A stretch of 64,000 nt of DNA from JAGPCK01 sp041675505. GTDB lineage: Bacteria; Bacteroidota; Bacteroidia; UKL13-3. The position numbers were made by a program, and so were the translations under genes. Location: positions 62,001-126,000 of the forward strand of contig JBAYTR010000007.1 in NCBI GenBank assembly GCA_041675505.1. Reading direction: 5' to 3'. The notes under the pieces were generated by a model. That model was not told the DNA's origin. It ran no database searches and saw nothing but the letters and a program-made list of their open reading frames with translations. Below are positions 9,101 to 16,183 of this stretch, piece after piece (the stretch's first letter is position 1; each line of letters opens with the position of its first letter).

Positions 9101-11543
9101 TACACCTTCAGGTCCTTCATCGGTATGCTCTGGTGCAACAGCTAATGTGAGCGTATCTCCCGGAAGCGGCAACACCGTTCAACGCTGGATTTACAGAATC
9201 AACAATACCGGAGCATGGATGGTGTACACCTATTCCTCTACTACCTCGTTCACTGAATACAATACTTCTGTAAGCAGTACCACAACACGTTCGTACCGCG
9301 CACTCATTTATAAATCTGCCTCATGCAAATTGGATACGTCTGCTGAATATACACTTACTATGAGTCCGCGTACATACGGTAACTTATCAGCAACGCCAAG
9401 TGCGGGTAACAGCAGCATCTGTACAGGGTCATCGGTTAACATCAGTGTAACACTTTCAGGCGGAACAATTCAAAGCTGGATGTACCGTGATAATAACGGA
9501 GCATGGAATACCCTCTCCTACACCAGCAGTACTTCCATCACTGATTACAACACCTCAGTAAGTACAACAACTACACGCCAGTACCGTGCTTTAGTAACCA
9601 GCAATACCGGTTGTACCATTGATACTACCAACACAGCAACCGTTACCATTAACCCGCGTACCTACGGCAACATCAGCAATACCCCAAGCTTGAGCAGCAA
9701 CAATGTGTGCAGCGGCTCATCAGTAACTGCCGGAGTAACCGTTTCAGGTAGTGTAATAGGTTGGTTGTACCGTAACAACAATACCGGCAACTGGATTAAC
9801 TGGAACATTGCTTCCAACAATGTGACCGACTACAACACGACCACCTCTGCCACACTCATTCGCTCATACCGTGCATTAGTGCAAAGCAGTGGTTGTTCTA
9901 TTGATACCACACAACAGGCAAGCGTAACCATTAACCCCATAGGAAGAGGAAACAACAGCATGCAGCCAACCGCAAACACCTCAACAGTGTGTGCAGGTAC
10001 AGTGGCCGGAGTGAGTATAACTCCTGGAACATCTACCGTTTTAGGCTGGATGTACCGTGATAATAACACCGGAAGCTGGACCCCTATTTCTTTCAGCGGT
10101 TCATCTTCGTATTACGATTATGCTACCGGTGTAAGTGCCACTACCGTTCGTTCGTACCGTGCATTGGTTTACACTGCTGCAGCTTGTAGTTACGATACAT
10201 CACTGGCCGTGAGTGTAACCATTAATCCAATCACTAAAGGTAACCTCAACACCTTAACCCCTACTGCACTAAACGGAACCGTGTGTAGCGGAGAACCTGC
10301 ATTTATTTCTGTAAGCACCTCCCTGCAAGTGCTGCACTGGATTTACCGTACCGATGGTGGCGCATGGCAGGTGTACAACAGCGGCTCAACTTCATACAGC
10401 GACTATGCTACTACTACAACAGCGCAACGGATAAGAGAGTACAGAGCCATCGTTCGTAACACCTCTAATTGCAGTGACGACACAACACTTTCGGTTACTG
10501 TAACTCTAAAACCATACAGCAATGGAAACAGCACAGCTACTCCAACAGTAAATCAGAACATGATTTGTTCCGGCAACAGTATTTCAGCCAGTATTGGCGG
10601 AAATGTATTGTATTGGATTTACCGCAACAACAACGGTACCTGGCTCACTGCCTCAGGAAGCAACACACTCATCCAGAACAACACTTCTGTCAGTCAGGTA
10701 ACTCTTCGTAGCATACGTGCCATTATTGTCAATACTTCAACTTGCAGCTACGACACATCAGCACAGGTGGATGTTACTATTAATCCGAACAGCACAGGCA
10801 ATGTAAGTTTGCAACCTGCTACTGAAGATGTAACCATTTGCAGCAACAATCCTGCTGTTGTAAAAGTAAACGGATACGTTGGAAATGTGGTGCGCTGGAT
10901 ATACCGCGACAACAACGGACAATGGAATAACATCTCCTTTAGTGCCGTAGATTCTTTCATTCACAACGCTACCACCGTTACTGCTTTAACCACACGTGAA
11001 TACCGCGCTATTCTGTACACAGGTTGCAGCACAGATACTACTTTGGCCATCGCTGTAACCATTGATGTATTCCCTGTTACACCTTTAGTTTCTCAATCAG
11101 GTGATACTCTTATTTGCTCAATTGCTTCAGGAGTTACTTACAAATGGATACGCAACGGCTTAGATATTCCGGGTGCCAATGCCCAGAAATATGTTCCTAC
11201 TCAAAGCGGAAACTACGTAGTGGAAATAAGCAACAGCAACGATTGTAAAACAGCCTCTGTTCCGTTTAACTATGTAAAAAATAGTGTGGCCTCTATGCAG
11301 TTGCTTGATGTGGTGGTTTATCCTAACCCTACCCACAGTGGTGAAGTACACATCAACTTCACTCCTGTAACAAGCAGCATCCGTATAACTGTGATGAATG
11401 CTATGGGTCAGGTAGTACAACAACTGCATGTTGAGTCAACCGATAAAGCTACCCTTGACCTGAATGCTTTTGCAAAAGGACTATATTTCATACACATACA
11501 GGCTGACGGAAAACAAGCTACCAAACAAGTACTGTTCAGATAA
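3162..11543 (+). CDS. Giant repeat surface/secreted protein with T9SS type A sorting domain
   Basis: 2793 residues. A signal peptide ends near residue 30 (ITGQAFAQ). It is followed by 27 tandem repeats averaging about 97 residues. Each has a VCSG-like first Cys, a WIYRDNNTGxW motif, a DYNT..T.TTR.YRALI segment and a closing CxxDT plus VTINP strand. I counted the repeats by the CxxDT motif; one copy reads CMIDST. The two cysteines per repeat suit one disulfide each in an exported beta-sandwich. A non-repeat Ig-like segment precedes a C-terminal sorting domain (about 2715-2793: VVVYPNPTHSGEV, MNAMGQVV, GLYFIHI). Export through the outer membrane by T9SS follows from that domain. The binding target is unknown; an adhesin or matrix role is inferred. 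Many antisense open frames here are shadows of the biased repeat composition. Confidence 0.93.
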   Translation: MNIKKFTLPLETAFFIAVFLFGITGQAFAQCGNASALTPVASATQICSGTTLKLSVQGVQVVNWIYKDNSGSWQNTFSGNQSTYSVTINVSSNTSREYRAIINHSTCSNDTTAGVTVSLLAAGYGNINTLVPVSSSASACSNSNVVVAIPAQYTVKEWVYRDNNTGNWMVYSTGNSTTLNVNGFTSTTPLIRSLRAIVATGSGCNYDTSAAVSITFNPQSRGNRADIVPIPTATNVCAGTNTQASISNLLSVQNWIYRDNNGTWQSTFSGSSISLSTSAITTNTTRDFRVLINDNDNCRLDTSAMTSITIVLNRGNDNNIVPTSVNPIVCSGNSASVAVPNNYSSQVTGWLRRDNGTGIWTLISTTSVTYNDFSTTVTVPTSRSYRALIRNIQSCSIDTTAEVVINIKPNTNGNNNSLIPLAYSNTVCSGSQATVTFNGNGATVQNWIYRNNNTGNWFSAGSGTSYTDFNTTVTANTQRSYRAVLRDNLNCRIDTTAEVAISIKIKSYSGNTIQIQPINSSPVICANATSQAYITYNGNYTAEKWVYTDGSNWSDVSGSSSNNMYDYNTNVTSTTTRTYKALLRNNETCMIDSTLSTTTTITPRTYGVNNAVTVQPVQSTYCSGASVFQISASNIPTGYSAQNWLYRNNNTGNWIQTSSGTTLYDYNTTVTSTTVRSYRLLLFNPAMCKVDTSVETGITINTRNAGNNNTLIPATSTASICSGNGLSVNITLNSGQTVARWLWKDNNGTWNVTSSTSTNIFQSNTYVLTSTTRQIRTIINDNNTCSTDTSAALTVAINPVTGGTVSSITPSASQTAVCAGNTINVNLGSGSSSTFLRWYYSNNGIQWLEPSVYSQGTSMSDNDTRVNSSTSRRYRYVYYRNQGSCIVDTTQNITVNITPLGGGGMLSKSVSVSNNNICAGGSVTVSVSLASGEQVSRWLYRNNSGPWQVLSTSTSSAVSDNNIRVNTTTTREYRAVMYNTNGCSYDTTQSNSITVNPVTNGNNPSVTPTAAASSVCGDGTLSINVNPGTGNTLRQWLFNNNNGSWLLLNTNNSTNYNHANTTVPNGVTSRGYRVLLTDAVNCNIDTSASLVLTIQPLQTGNHSATPSGNTTVCASATSNNISLSTPSGYTVSKWIYNNNGGAWDDFPFNTSGSSSINDLNLNTANTTNRGYRVIIRNSSTCRIDTSATFSSTIYKNTGGVLTTSVPVALNSTVCFGATSQLSLNVPSGYSVTKWMYSDNGGALKGFTNSTSSSVLNENHTQVNATVSRSYIVILNNASGCRRDTTAGTSVTINPRTNFGNSTANPTANPTGGICNGGSVQLSINQGAGNTVERWIYSDNNGPWTNILSSNFSSVTHQNTYINSTVNRLYRAMINNVSQCRLDTSNAVNVNISMLGYGTDTTMVITSPDTICGGTTAYMYVSSSPVRKWIYRDNNGAWMDINNSASSSINETNTNVTSTITRTYAALVFKTAFCRIDTSKMRTVVLKPYSQGNTTVKANITSDSICIGTSSVFMSVPSGTVKTWIYRDNFTGTWTTIPSSASTGFNHSLSGLTLNTPRVYRAILTTTGCSEDTTAGDTVVIKAFSKGNNNSVTPTISNATICNGAPAFVSINPGSGNSVVKWIYRNNNTGSWLDYQTGGNSISDYNTYVSTPQTRVYRAILRNNTLCSEDTSALLTLSLLPIGNGNTTTTPTANNSTVCTGSSAVISVNPGSGNSVQRWIYRNGTSGNWIDLAYSGNSVTDNNTITGVTLVRNYRAIIYNPSTCSRDTTPAVSVTITPVTVGVNTSITPTASSATVCAGGFAQISTTTAGGSVVGWVYNINGSAWMNYGYTTSTTIYDYQTSYTSTTTKAYRALIYTSSTCRIDTSNSVTVTISPRTYGNDNSYTFTAPSSACSGSSYNVQISSLGSGNSIARWIYRDNSGAWMNISSSSTAFTESNTNVSSTTTRVYRALIVKGNACTIDTSNTCTVTINPVTNGNDNTITPSGPSSVCSGATANVSVSPGSGNTVQRWIYRINNTGAWMVYTYSSTTSFTEYNTSVSSTTTRSYRALIYKSASCKLDTSAEYTLTMSPRTYGNLSATPSAGNSSICTGSSVNISVTLSGGTIQSWMYRDNNGAWNTLSYTSSTSITDYNTSVSTTTTRQYRALVTSNTGCTIDTTNTATVTINPRTYGNISNTPSLSSNNVCSGSSVTAGVTVSGSVIGWLYRNNNTGNWINWNIASNNVTDYNTTTSATLIRSYRALVQSSGCSIDTTQQASVTINPIGRGNNSMQPTANTSTVCAGTVAGVSITPGTSTVLGWMYRDNNTGSWTPISFSGSSSYYDYATGVSATTVRSYRALVYTAAACSYDTSLAVSVTINPITKGNLNTLTPTALNGTVCSGEPAFISVSTSLQVLHWIYRTDGGAWQVYNSGSTSYSDYATTTTAQRIREYRAIVRNTSNCSDDTTLSVTVTLKPYSNGNSTATPTVNQNMICSGNSISASIGGNVLYWIYRNNNGTWLTASGSNTLIQNNTSVSQVTLRSIRAIIVNTSTCSYDTSAQVDVTINPNSTGNVSLQPATEDVTICSNNPAVVKVNGYVGNVVRWIYRDNNGQWNNISFSAVDSFIHNATTVTALTTREYRAILYTGCSTDTTLAIAVTIDVFPVTPLVSQSGDTLICSIASGVTYKWIRNGLDIPGANAQKYVPTQSGNYVVEISNSNDCKTASVPFNYVKNSVASMQLLDVVVYPNPTHSGEVHINFTPVTSSIRITVMNAMGQVVQQLHVESTDKATLDLNAFAKGLYFIHIQADGKQATKQVLFR

Positions 11544-11569
11544 TATTACGTTCTAACCTAAACCCTAAG

Positions 11570-11606
11570 AACCCGGAGTGCAGCAATGCCTTCGGGTTTC
11601 TTTTTG
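11570..11606 (+). terminator. Intrinsic terminator of the giant repeat gene
   Basis: AACCCG (11570-11575) pairs with CGGGTT (11593-11598), with part of the loop able to pair further, and a T-rich run TTTCTTTTT follows. It lies 26 bp after the stop codon. Confidence 0.75.
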
Positions 11607-11640
11607 CATTAAAAGCAGCAACTGACAGCACAATAAAAAA

Positions 11641-11766
11641 ATAATAAGCGTAGGGTGTTGGTGTGTTTAAGTGTTTAGGTGCTTACGTGTTTAAGTAATA
11701 CTTTACTTAAACGTCCCTGACTCTCCCGGATACTTTTACAAACTCTGATTTAAAAAGATTTACCTG
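11641..11766. repeat. Non-coding direct repeat, copy A
   Basis: This 126-bp unit begins ATAATAAGCGTAGG and ends AAAGATTTACCTG. It recurs at 11857-11975 with a few substitutions, one inserted G and a missing run of about 8 bp. Both copies are preceded by CTGACAGCA-like sequence. No open frame of useful length is present. The stretch 11544-12177 holds no gene that I can support. Confidence 0.8.
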
Positions 11767-11856
11767 ATCAATAGTAATTGTTGTCGTGCAAATGGACACG
11801 TATGTGGTGTTATCAAATCGTGCTGATACATTGATAAAACATCTGACAGCAAGGTA

Positions 11857-11975
11857 ATAATAAGCGTAGGGGTGTTGGTGTGTTTAGGTGCTTACGTGTT
11901 TAAGTAATACTTTACTTACACGTCCCTGACTCTTCCGGATACTTTTACAAACTCTGATCTAAAAAGATTTTCCTG
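11857..11975. repeat. Non-coding direct repeat, copy B
   Basis: This is the second copy of the unit at 11641-11766, about 119 bp, in the same orientation and 90 bp further on. The most constant part is the stretch GCTTACGTGTTTAAGTAATA and the following CTTTAC; the TTAAGTAA/TTACTTAA-type arms inside it are self-complementary. Confidence 0.8.
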
Positions 11976-12068
11976 GTTAGTGAGTGTGCAAATCGTGTGA
12001 CATCTAATCGGCCTGACCACTGCAGTCGTCCAGATGAAGCGTGATGCTTTCTAACACAATGAATAAGA

Positions 12069-12091
12069 CTGTCAGTTGTAGCAACTGACAG
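12069..12091. repeat. Perfect hairpin (10-bp stem)
   Basis: CTGTCAGTTG (12069-12078) and CAACTGACAG (12082-12091) are separated by three bases. The right arm plus flank, GCAACTGACAGCACA, occurs again at about 11617-11631, which ties this hairpin to the repeated region upstream. Confidence 0.7.
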
Positions 12092-12101
12092 CACAGAGAT
12101 T

Positions 12102-12166
12102 GGTCTGACGCGTAATGCGTCTGACCAAAGTAAGTAAGGGCGGTCAGACGCATTACGCGTCAGACT
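12102..12166. repeat. 25-bp inverted repeat, each arm itself near-palindromic
   Basis: Positions 12102-12126 and 12142-12166 are reverse complements at 24 of 25 bases, with a 15-nt spacer. Each arm (GGTCTGACGC-gtaat-GCGTCTGACC) can also fold on itself with one mismatch. It sits directly after the stop codon of the minus-strand gene that ends at 12178, so it may stop transcription. It lacks a clean T-run and resembles a REP-type element equally well. Confidence 0.7.
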
Positions 12167-12177
12167 GCTGATAAGGA

Positions 12178-13113
12178 TCAGTCTAAGGTTACCGTACCAC
12201 GACCCAGCATGCTCAAGTCATCATACAGTTCAACGGCATATTCTCCTTTGCTTAATGCGTCTTGGGTTTTGTCCCAATACAAGCACATGTTAATGGCTTT
12301 GTTATCGTAGTTGTAGTTTTTCTTCTCGCTGTACACGGTGGGTTTGTCATTGTACACAAAGGTATTGCTTACGTTGCTTGACATAACCGACCTGTCAGGA
12401 CCCACTACTCTGATGTATACATTACGCGGACCTTTATCTACTATAAGGTTTTGCATAATGGAAAAACAAATACGGAATTTTTGTACTGATTTAGCTCTGG
12501 TTACCACTTTCTCTTTATTTCTTTTAACAGCAACAGCCTCCACTTTTATATTGGCTGCCAGCATTTGCGAACCCAGTTTTACTTTACCGGTAAGCATGTC
12601 TTTTTCGCGCTCTGCCTGGCTACGTTTGGCATTGGCCTCATCTAAAGATGAGTTTAGCTCCCCGTTTTTGGCCAATAACTCCTGATTTTGCTTACGTAAC
12701 TCTTCGCTCTCCATACTGAATTTAGCCATCTCTCCTTTCAATGCTTCAATCTCTTCTTTTGCTTTTTTGAGTTGAGTAGCATCACCTGAAACGGCCATTC
12801 TACGAATCTGATATATCTTCTGCTGAATCTCTTTGTCTTTAACATCCAGTAAGCTATCCTTACCCATTAATTCCAGGCGCAACTGTTCCAATTCAGCCTC
12901 CACTATATTCAACTCTCCTATAACAGAGTCTTTCTCCGTTTTAACAATTGTGGTCACTTTATTGGCCTCATCAATCTGATGATTTTTTTCTTCCAATTGT
13001 TTGAAAAGATATACGTTGGAACCTAAAAGCATCAATATCACTATTGCGGTGATAATGGTTTTTAAACTGCTGGGTTTTTTCTCCAATTCGTCCATGGGTT
13101 GATTGCTGGCCAT
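12178..13113 (-). CDS. Membrane-anchored coiled-coil protein of unknown function
   Basis: 311 residues. A short cytoplasmic N-terminus is followed by one membrane helix (about 18-38: TIITAIVILMLLGSNVYLF), a long charged coiled coil (about 40-175, rich in E, K, Q and L heptads), and a C-terminal beta-rich domain (about 205-311: FRICFSIMQNLIV, NVYIRVVGPD, CLYWDKTQ, YAVELYDD). The shape is an inner-membrane-anchored periplasmic coiled coil that carries a small globular head. I recognise it as a recurrent Bacteroidota architecture but not as a named family. It starts with ATG at 13113 and is transcribed away from the thioredoxin operon's last gene with an 87-bp gap, so it may be cotranscribed. 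No function is assigned. Confidence 0.8.
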   Translation of the reverse strand: MASNQPMDELEKKPSSLKTIITAIVILMLLGSNVYLFKQLEEKNHQIDEANKVTTIVKTEKDSVIGELNIVEAELEQLRLELMGKDSLLDVKDKEIQQKIYQIRRMAVSGDATQLKKAKEEIEALKGEMAKFSMESEELRKQNQELLAKNGELNSSLDEANAKRSQAEREKDMLTGKVKLGSQMLAANIKVEAVAVKRNKEKVVTRAKSVQKFRICFSIMQNLIVDKGPRNVYIRVVGPDRSVMSSNVSNTFVYNDKPTVYSEKKNYNYDNKAINMCLYWDKTQDALSKGEYAVELYDDLSMLGRGTVTLD

Positions 13114-13200
13114 ATTTTTATTATTTGGTTGTAACGTTCGAATCTATATGATTAAGTAGTAAATACAAAATTTTTTACTCAATATGCTCAAAAACAAGTG

Positions 13201-13815
13201 CTATGGCTTCTTCCATTTGATGCCGCAACCAATGGCTTTGGTAAGCGTTACTACTGGTTTGCTGCCTTTCGAAACTGCTTCAAGGGCTTTTTCCAGGTAC
13301 TTTTCTTTCACAGCGGCAGGGTCGTCAAAGTTATCGTCAATAGCTCCTATGTATTCCACCCTTAAAATATTGGCAGACGTTTTACTTAATAAATAAACAT
13401 GCGGAGTTCTTTTGGCCCCATAAATTTTTGCTGTTTGTTGAGTAGAATCTAACAGGTAAGGAAATGTATACCCTTTTTCTTTAGCACGTTTAATCATGTT
13501 GGGATAAGAGTCTTCGGGTTCCGCTACGGGATCATTGGGGTTAATGGCCACCACCGGATAACCCAGCGGTGCATATTTTTTATCTAAGTCAATAATACGT
13601 TGTTCATACGCCTGGCTAAAAGGGCAGTGGTTACAGGTGAAAACAACAATGTATCCTTTAGCTTGTGCCAATTGATTTAGTGAAAACACTTTTCCGTTAA
13701 TATTGAGTAAAGAGAAATCTTTGGCTGTATCGCCTACGGCATAACCATCCTGCTGAGCGCGGGCTACAAAAAAGGTAAGTGTGCTAAGCAGTATGCTGAA
13801 GAATGTTTTTTTCAT
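13201..13815 (-). CDS. Exported thioredoxin-fold (AhpC/TSA-like redoxin) protein
   Basis: 204 residues. A signal peptide (MKKTFFSILLSTLTFFVARAQ) is followed by a redoxin domain: DFSLLNINGKVFSLNQLAQAKG, then FTCNHCPFSQAY with a CxxC pair (CNHC) at the position of the redox centre, a NPNDP segment, and the cis-Pro loop TPHVYLL. It should act in the periplasm as a thiol-disulfide or peroxiredoxin-like protein. Its substrate is unknown. The ATG overlaps the preceding gene's stop by 4 bp (13812-13815). It is the last gene of a minus-strand operon that starts near 16012. A second thioredoxin-fold protein lies directly upstream, which suggests a paired redox function. Confidence 0.88.
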   Translation of the reverse strand: MKKTFFSILLSTLTFFVARAQQDGYAVGDTAKDFSLLNINGKVFSLNQLAQAKGYIVVFTCNHCPFSQAYEQRIIDLDKKYAPLGYPVVAINPNDPVAEPEDSYPNMIKRAKEKGYTFPYLLDSTQQTAKIYGAKRTPHVYLLSKTSANILRVEYIGAIDDNFDDPAAVKEKYLEKALEAVSKGSKPVVTLTKAIGCGIKWKKP

Positions 13816-14309
13816 TTTATTTTAATTAATTGCCTCACTTTAACATCCAATTGTTCGAATGTCATTTGTCCTTCGTAAAAAATTTTAGCTGCTGCGGTTT
13901 TACCTGAAAACAAAGTAGCCGGAATTGCACCCGACCAGGTCGGATCTATTTCCTCCAGCCGTTGGTTAAGTTCTACCACATCCGTAAAAAGCACCTTCGA
14001 CTTTAACTCTTTTGACCGTATAAAGGGTAGTAAGCGGGTGTCCATGTTCTTTTTTGAATCGAGATTAACCAGCAATACTTTAACACGGGAACGCCCACCG
14101 TACATCTGATTTAATTTTTCGAAAGCCGGCAATTCCTCCACACAGGGTTTACACCAGGTTGCCCAAAAATTGATGACGTAAATGGTATCGGTAGTGTGAG
14201 TTTTGTATTGCAGCAACTGATCAAAAGTAATTTCAGGAATTGCCGCAGACTGTGCCTGAACAGCACCAAATCCTAAAACAAATAGCAACGCAATGAAAAC
14301 TCTTCTCAT
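13812..14309 (-). CDS. TlpA-like periplasmic thioredoxin-fold protein
   Basis: 165 residues. A signal peptide (MRRVFIALLFVLGFGAVQAQ) precedes a TlpA/ResA-type domain with INFWATWCKPCVEELPAFEKL (WCKPC redox pair about residues 52-56) and a GAIPATLF cis-Pro loop. It is expected to reduce or exchange disulfides of exported proteins. It overlaps the HAD gene upstream by 4 bp and the redoxin gene downstream by 4 bp, so translation is probably coupled. The exact client is not visible. Confidence 0.9.
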   Translation of the reverse strand: MRRVFIALLFVLGFGAVQAQSAAIPEITFDQLLQYKTHTTDTIYVINFWATWCKPCVEELPAFEKLNQMYGGRSRVKVLLVNLDSKKNMDTRLLPFIRSKELKSKVLFTDVVELNQRLEEIDPTWSGAIPATLFSGKTAAAKIFYEGQMTFEQLDVKVRQLIKIK

Positions 14310-15001
14310 AACAATTGAATTAGTTGAGCCAAATCATGTATGTGATAAGTACACTCAAAGGTAAGCGGTTTTTTCTCCGGATTAAAAAATACCTGATCTG
14401 TTCCCGCATTTCTGGCTCCGGCTATATCGGTATCTGCATTATCGCCAATCATCAGGCATTCCCACAAAGGCACGCCTGCCTTATAAGCGGCAAACTCAAA
14501 AATACGTACATCGGGCTTCTGGCAACCTATTTCTTCAGATATAATCAAATCATTGAAATACTTTTCAATGCCGGAATATTTCAATTTGGTGTGTTGCACT
14601 TCGGCAAACCCGTTGGTAATAATACTCATGGTATATCTCCCGCTCAGGTACTCCAATGCTTCGATGGCATTCGGAATTAAATGCGGTTTTGTGGGACTTA
14701 TAGAAAGGTACTGTTCGCTAAAAGCATCAGCCAGATGATCTCCGTCAAAACCCAGTGCTTTAAAGGTGCTCCGAAAACGGTTATCACGCAGCTGGGCTTT
14801 ATTTACTTCGCCTTTGTGGTACTGTTGCCATAATCTGTGATTAATATCTGTATAAACTTCTAAAAATCGCTGAGGATGTGGCACACCAAATTTGTGCAAC
14901 TCAAAATCGTAAAACAGCGTGTGTAGTGTCTCCTCTGAGTTGCGGTGAAAATCCCACAACGTATGGTCAAGATCGAAAAAAATGTGTTTGTATTTTGCCA
15001 T
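14306..15001 (-). CDS. yjjG: YjjG-family noncanonical pyrimidine nucleotidase (HAD phosphatase)
   Basis: 231 residues. HAD motif I is FFDLDHTLWDF near the N-terminus (nucleophile in DLDHT), motif II is SIITNGF, motif III is a Lys in GCQKPD and motif IV is MIGDNADTDIAGA. The length and the HTLWDFHRNS segment fit the YjjG subfamily, which dephosphorylates noncanonical pyrimidine nucleotides in the cytoplasm. The start ATG overlaps the stop of uracil phosphoribosyltransferase by one base. That linkage makes sense, because a salvage enzyme that produces UMP sits next to a nucleotide house-cleaning phosphatase. Confidence 0.9.
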   Translation of the reverse strand: MAKYKHIFFDLDHTLWDFHRNSEETLHTLFYDFELHKFGVPHPQRFLEVYTDINHRLWQQYHKGEVNKAQLRDNRFRSTFKALGFDGDHLADAFSEQYLSISPTKPHLIPNAIEALEYLSGRYTMSIITNGFAEVQHTKLKYSGIEKYFNDLIISEEIGCQKPDVRIFEFAAYKAGVPLWECLMIGDNADTDIAGARNAGTDQVFFNPEKKPLTFECTYHIHDLAQLIQLL

Positions 15002-15645
15002 TACAGCTTCTCGCCAAAGCTGAGGTCGCCAGCATCGCCCAAACCCGGAACAATGTATCCATGTGCATCAAGCTCATCATCAATGGCCGCAATCCAAATG
15101 TGTGCATCGGGTAAATGCTCCTGCACATAGGCCACACCTTGTTTACTTCCGATAAGGTTAACAATGTGCACTTCGCGGGGCGTACCGTTCCTGAGCATGG
15201 CCTGATAAGCCAATACTACCGATTGACCTGTGGCCAGCATGGGGTCGGCCAAAATTACTATGCGGTTAGTTAAATCGGGGGCGGCCAGGTACTCAACTAC
15301 AATGTCAAAACTACCATCGGCTTTGTGGTTACGGTAGGCTGAAATAAAACAATTATCGGCATCGCTGAAAAAATTATTGATGCCGTGATGTAAAGGTAAA
15401 CCTGCCCGCAGAATGGTTGCTAATACAGGTTGTTCAGCCAATACGGGCATTTGTTTCTTTCCTAATGGAGTGGTGATTTCCTGTGTTTTCCAGGGTAATG
15501 CTTTACTTACTTCGTAGGCGCAAATTTCGCCTATACGTTCAATGTGCTTACGGAAACGGAAACGGTCGGTTTGTCGCGAAACATCCCTCAGTTCAGCAAC
15601 AAACTGGTTGATAAGTGAGTGGCCCTCTGAGAGATTGTGGAGCAT
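15001..15645 (-). CDS. upp: Uracil phosphoribosyltransferase
   Basis: 214 residues, the usual size. The type I PRTase PRPP-binding loop is visible as VILADPMLATGQSV (about residues 130-143), and the N-terminal ILRAGLPLHHGI segment and C-terminal YIVPGLGDAGD are diagnostic of Upp. The enzyme converts uracil and PRPP to UMP in pyrimidine salvage (cytoplasm). It starts at ATG 15645, 13 bp after the stop of the small gene upstream, and is coupled to the yjjG homologue by TAATG. Confidence 0.95.
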   Translation of the reverse strand: MLHNLSEGHSLINQFVAELRDVSRQTDRFRFRKHIERIGEICAYEVSKALPWKTQEITTPLGKKQMPVLAEQPVLATILRAGLPLHHGINNFFSDADNCFISAYRNHKADGSFDIVVEYLAAPDLTNRIVILADPMLATGQSVVLAYQAMLRNGTPREVHIVNLIGSKQGVAYVQEHLPDAHIWIAAIDDELDAHGYIVPGLGDAGDLSFGEKL

Positions 15646-15658
15646 ACGCTCTGATAAA

Positions 15659-16012
15659 TTAAGCTGTTGCTTCCTCTTCGTCAGACTCCAGTGGTAATCC
15701 CAACAAGGTCTTCATGATGTCTTCAATCTCCTGACGGTTATACTTGTTATTCGCGTCTTTAAGTAAATCAGCAAAGTATTCCAGATTAGTCAGGTCTTCT
15801 TCATCCTCCAGATAGTTCATTACCAGTGACCCATTTTCCTCAATGTTTTCGTATACCAAACGCAGCGTTTTTACTACCAATGGATCGCCTACAGACTTCA
15901 CTATTTCACGTATTTCTTTCATCAGTTCCACTATGCGGGGCACATCAAGCACTTCATAGTTAACCAGTTTACGTAATTCGGTTACTTTCTTGTTGTATTG
16001 TTCGTTATACAT
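15659..16012 (-). CDS. Conserved small acidic helical protein, unknown function
   Basis: I place the start at ATG 16012 (117 residues, MYNEQYNKKVTEL). A longer frame begins at 16048, but a perfect -7 promoter element at 16035-16042 lies inside that extension, so the mRNA would begin after the upstream ATG. The protein is helical, charged and ends in an acidic tail (ESDEEEATA). It has no signal peptide or membrane segment and I do not recognise its family. It is the first gene of an operon with upp, yjjG and two thioredoxin-fold genes. Nothing in it points to a specific activity. Confidence 0.8.
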   Translation of the reverse strand: MYNEQYNKKVTELRKLVNYEVLDVPRIVELMKEIREIVKSVGDPLVVKTLRLVYENIEENGSLVMNYLEDEEDLTNLEYFADLLKDANNKYNRQEIEDIMKTLLGLPLESDEEEATA

Positions 16013-16034
16013 ATCTCGGGAATGAATTTGAGGA

Positions 16035-16042
16035 CAAAAATA
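16035..16042 (-). promoter_or_regulatory. -7 promoter element (TATTTTTG) of the upp operon
   Basis: The minus strand reads TATTTTTG, an exact match to the Bacteroidota -7 consensus TAnnTTTG, 23 bp before the ATG at 16012. No good -33 TTG is visible at the right distance. Confidence 0.6.
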
Positions 16043-16183
16043 GGGCAAATTATTGGAAAAATACGCTCTAAAAATGCACCCGTTGCTACCGAACGGCAGT
16101 ATGCCCCAACTGAATAAATACGTATTTTGTGGTATCTGCTTTCATAATCTTTCGCATAGATTGCAGAAAATTAAACATATCAC

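Noticed and set aside
3500..11400. Many antisense and out-of-frame open frames of 60-110 codons inside the giant repeat gene
   Set aside because: They are caused by the biased Asn/Ser/Thr-rich composition and repetition of the real gene; none has a signal peptide, a promoter or a domain.
3162..11543. Tandem DNA repeats that might be taken for a CRISPR array
   Set aside because: The period is about 290 bp, the units are coding and diverged, and there are no short identical repeats with unique spacers.
12178..13113. Assignment of the coiled-coil protein as a cell-division protein
   Set aside because: A single helix plus coiled coil is too general, and no division genes are near.
16013..16048. 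Start of the small gene upstream of upp at ATG 16048
   Set aside because: The perfect -7 element at 16035-16042 lies inside this extension, so translation should start at 16012.
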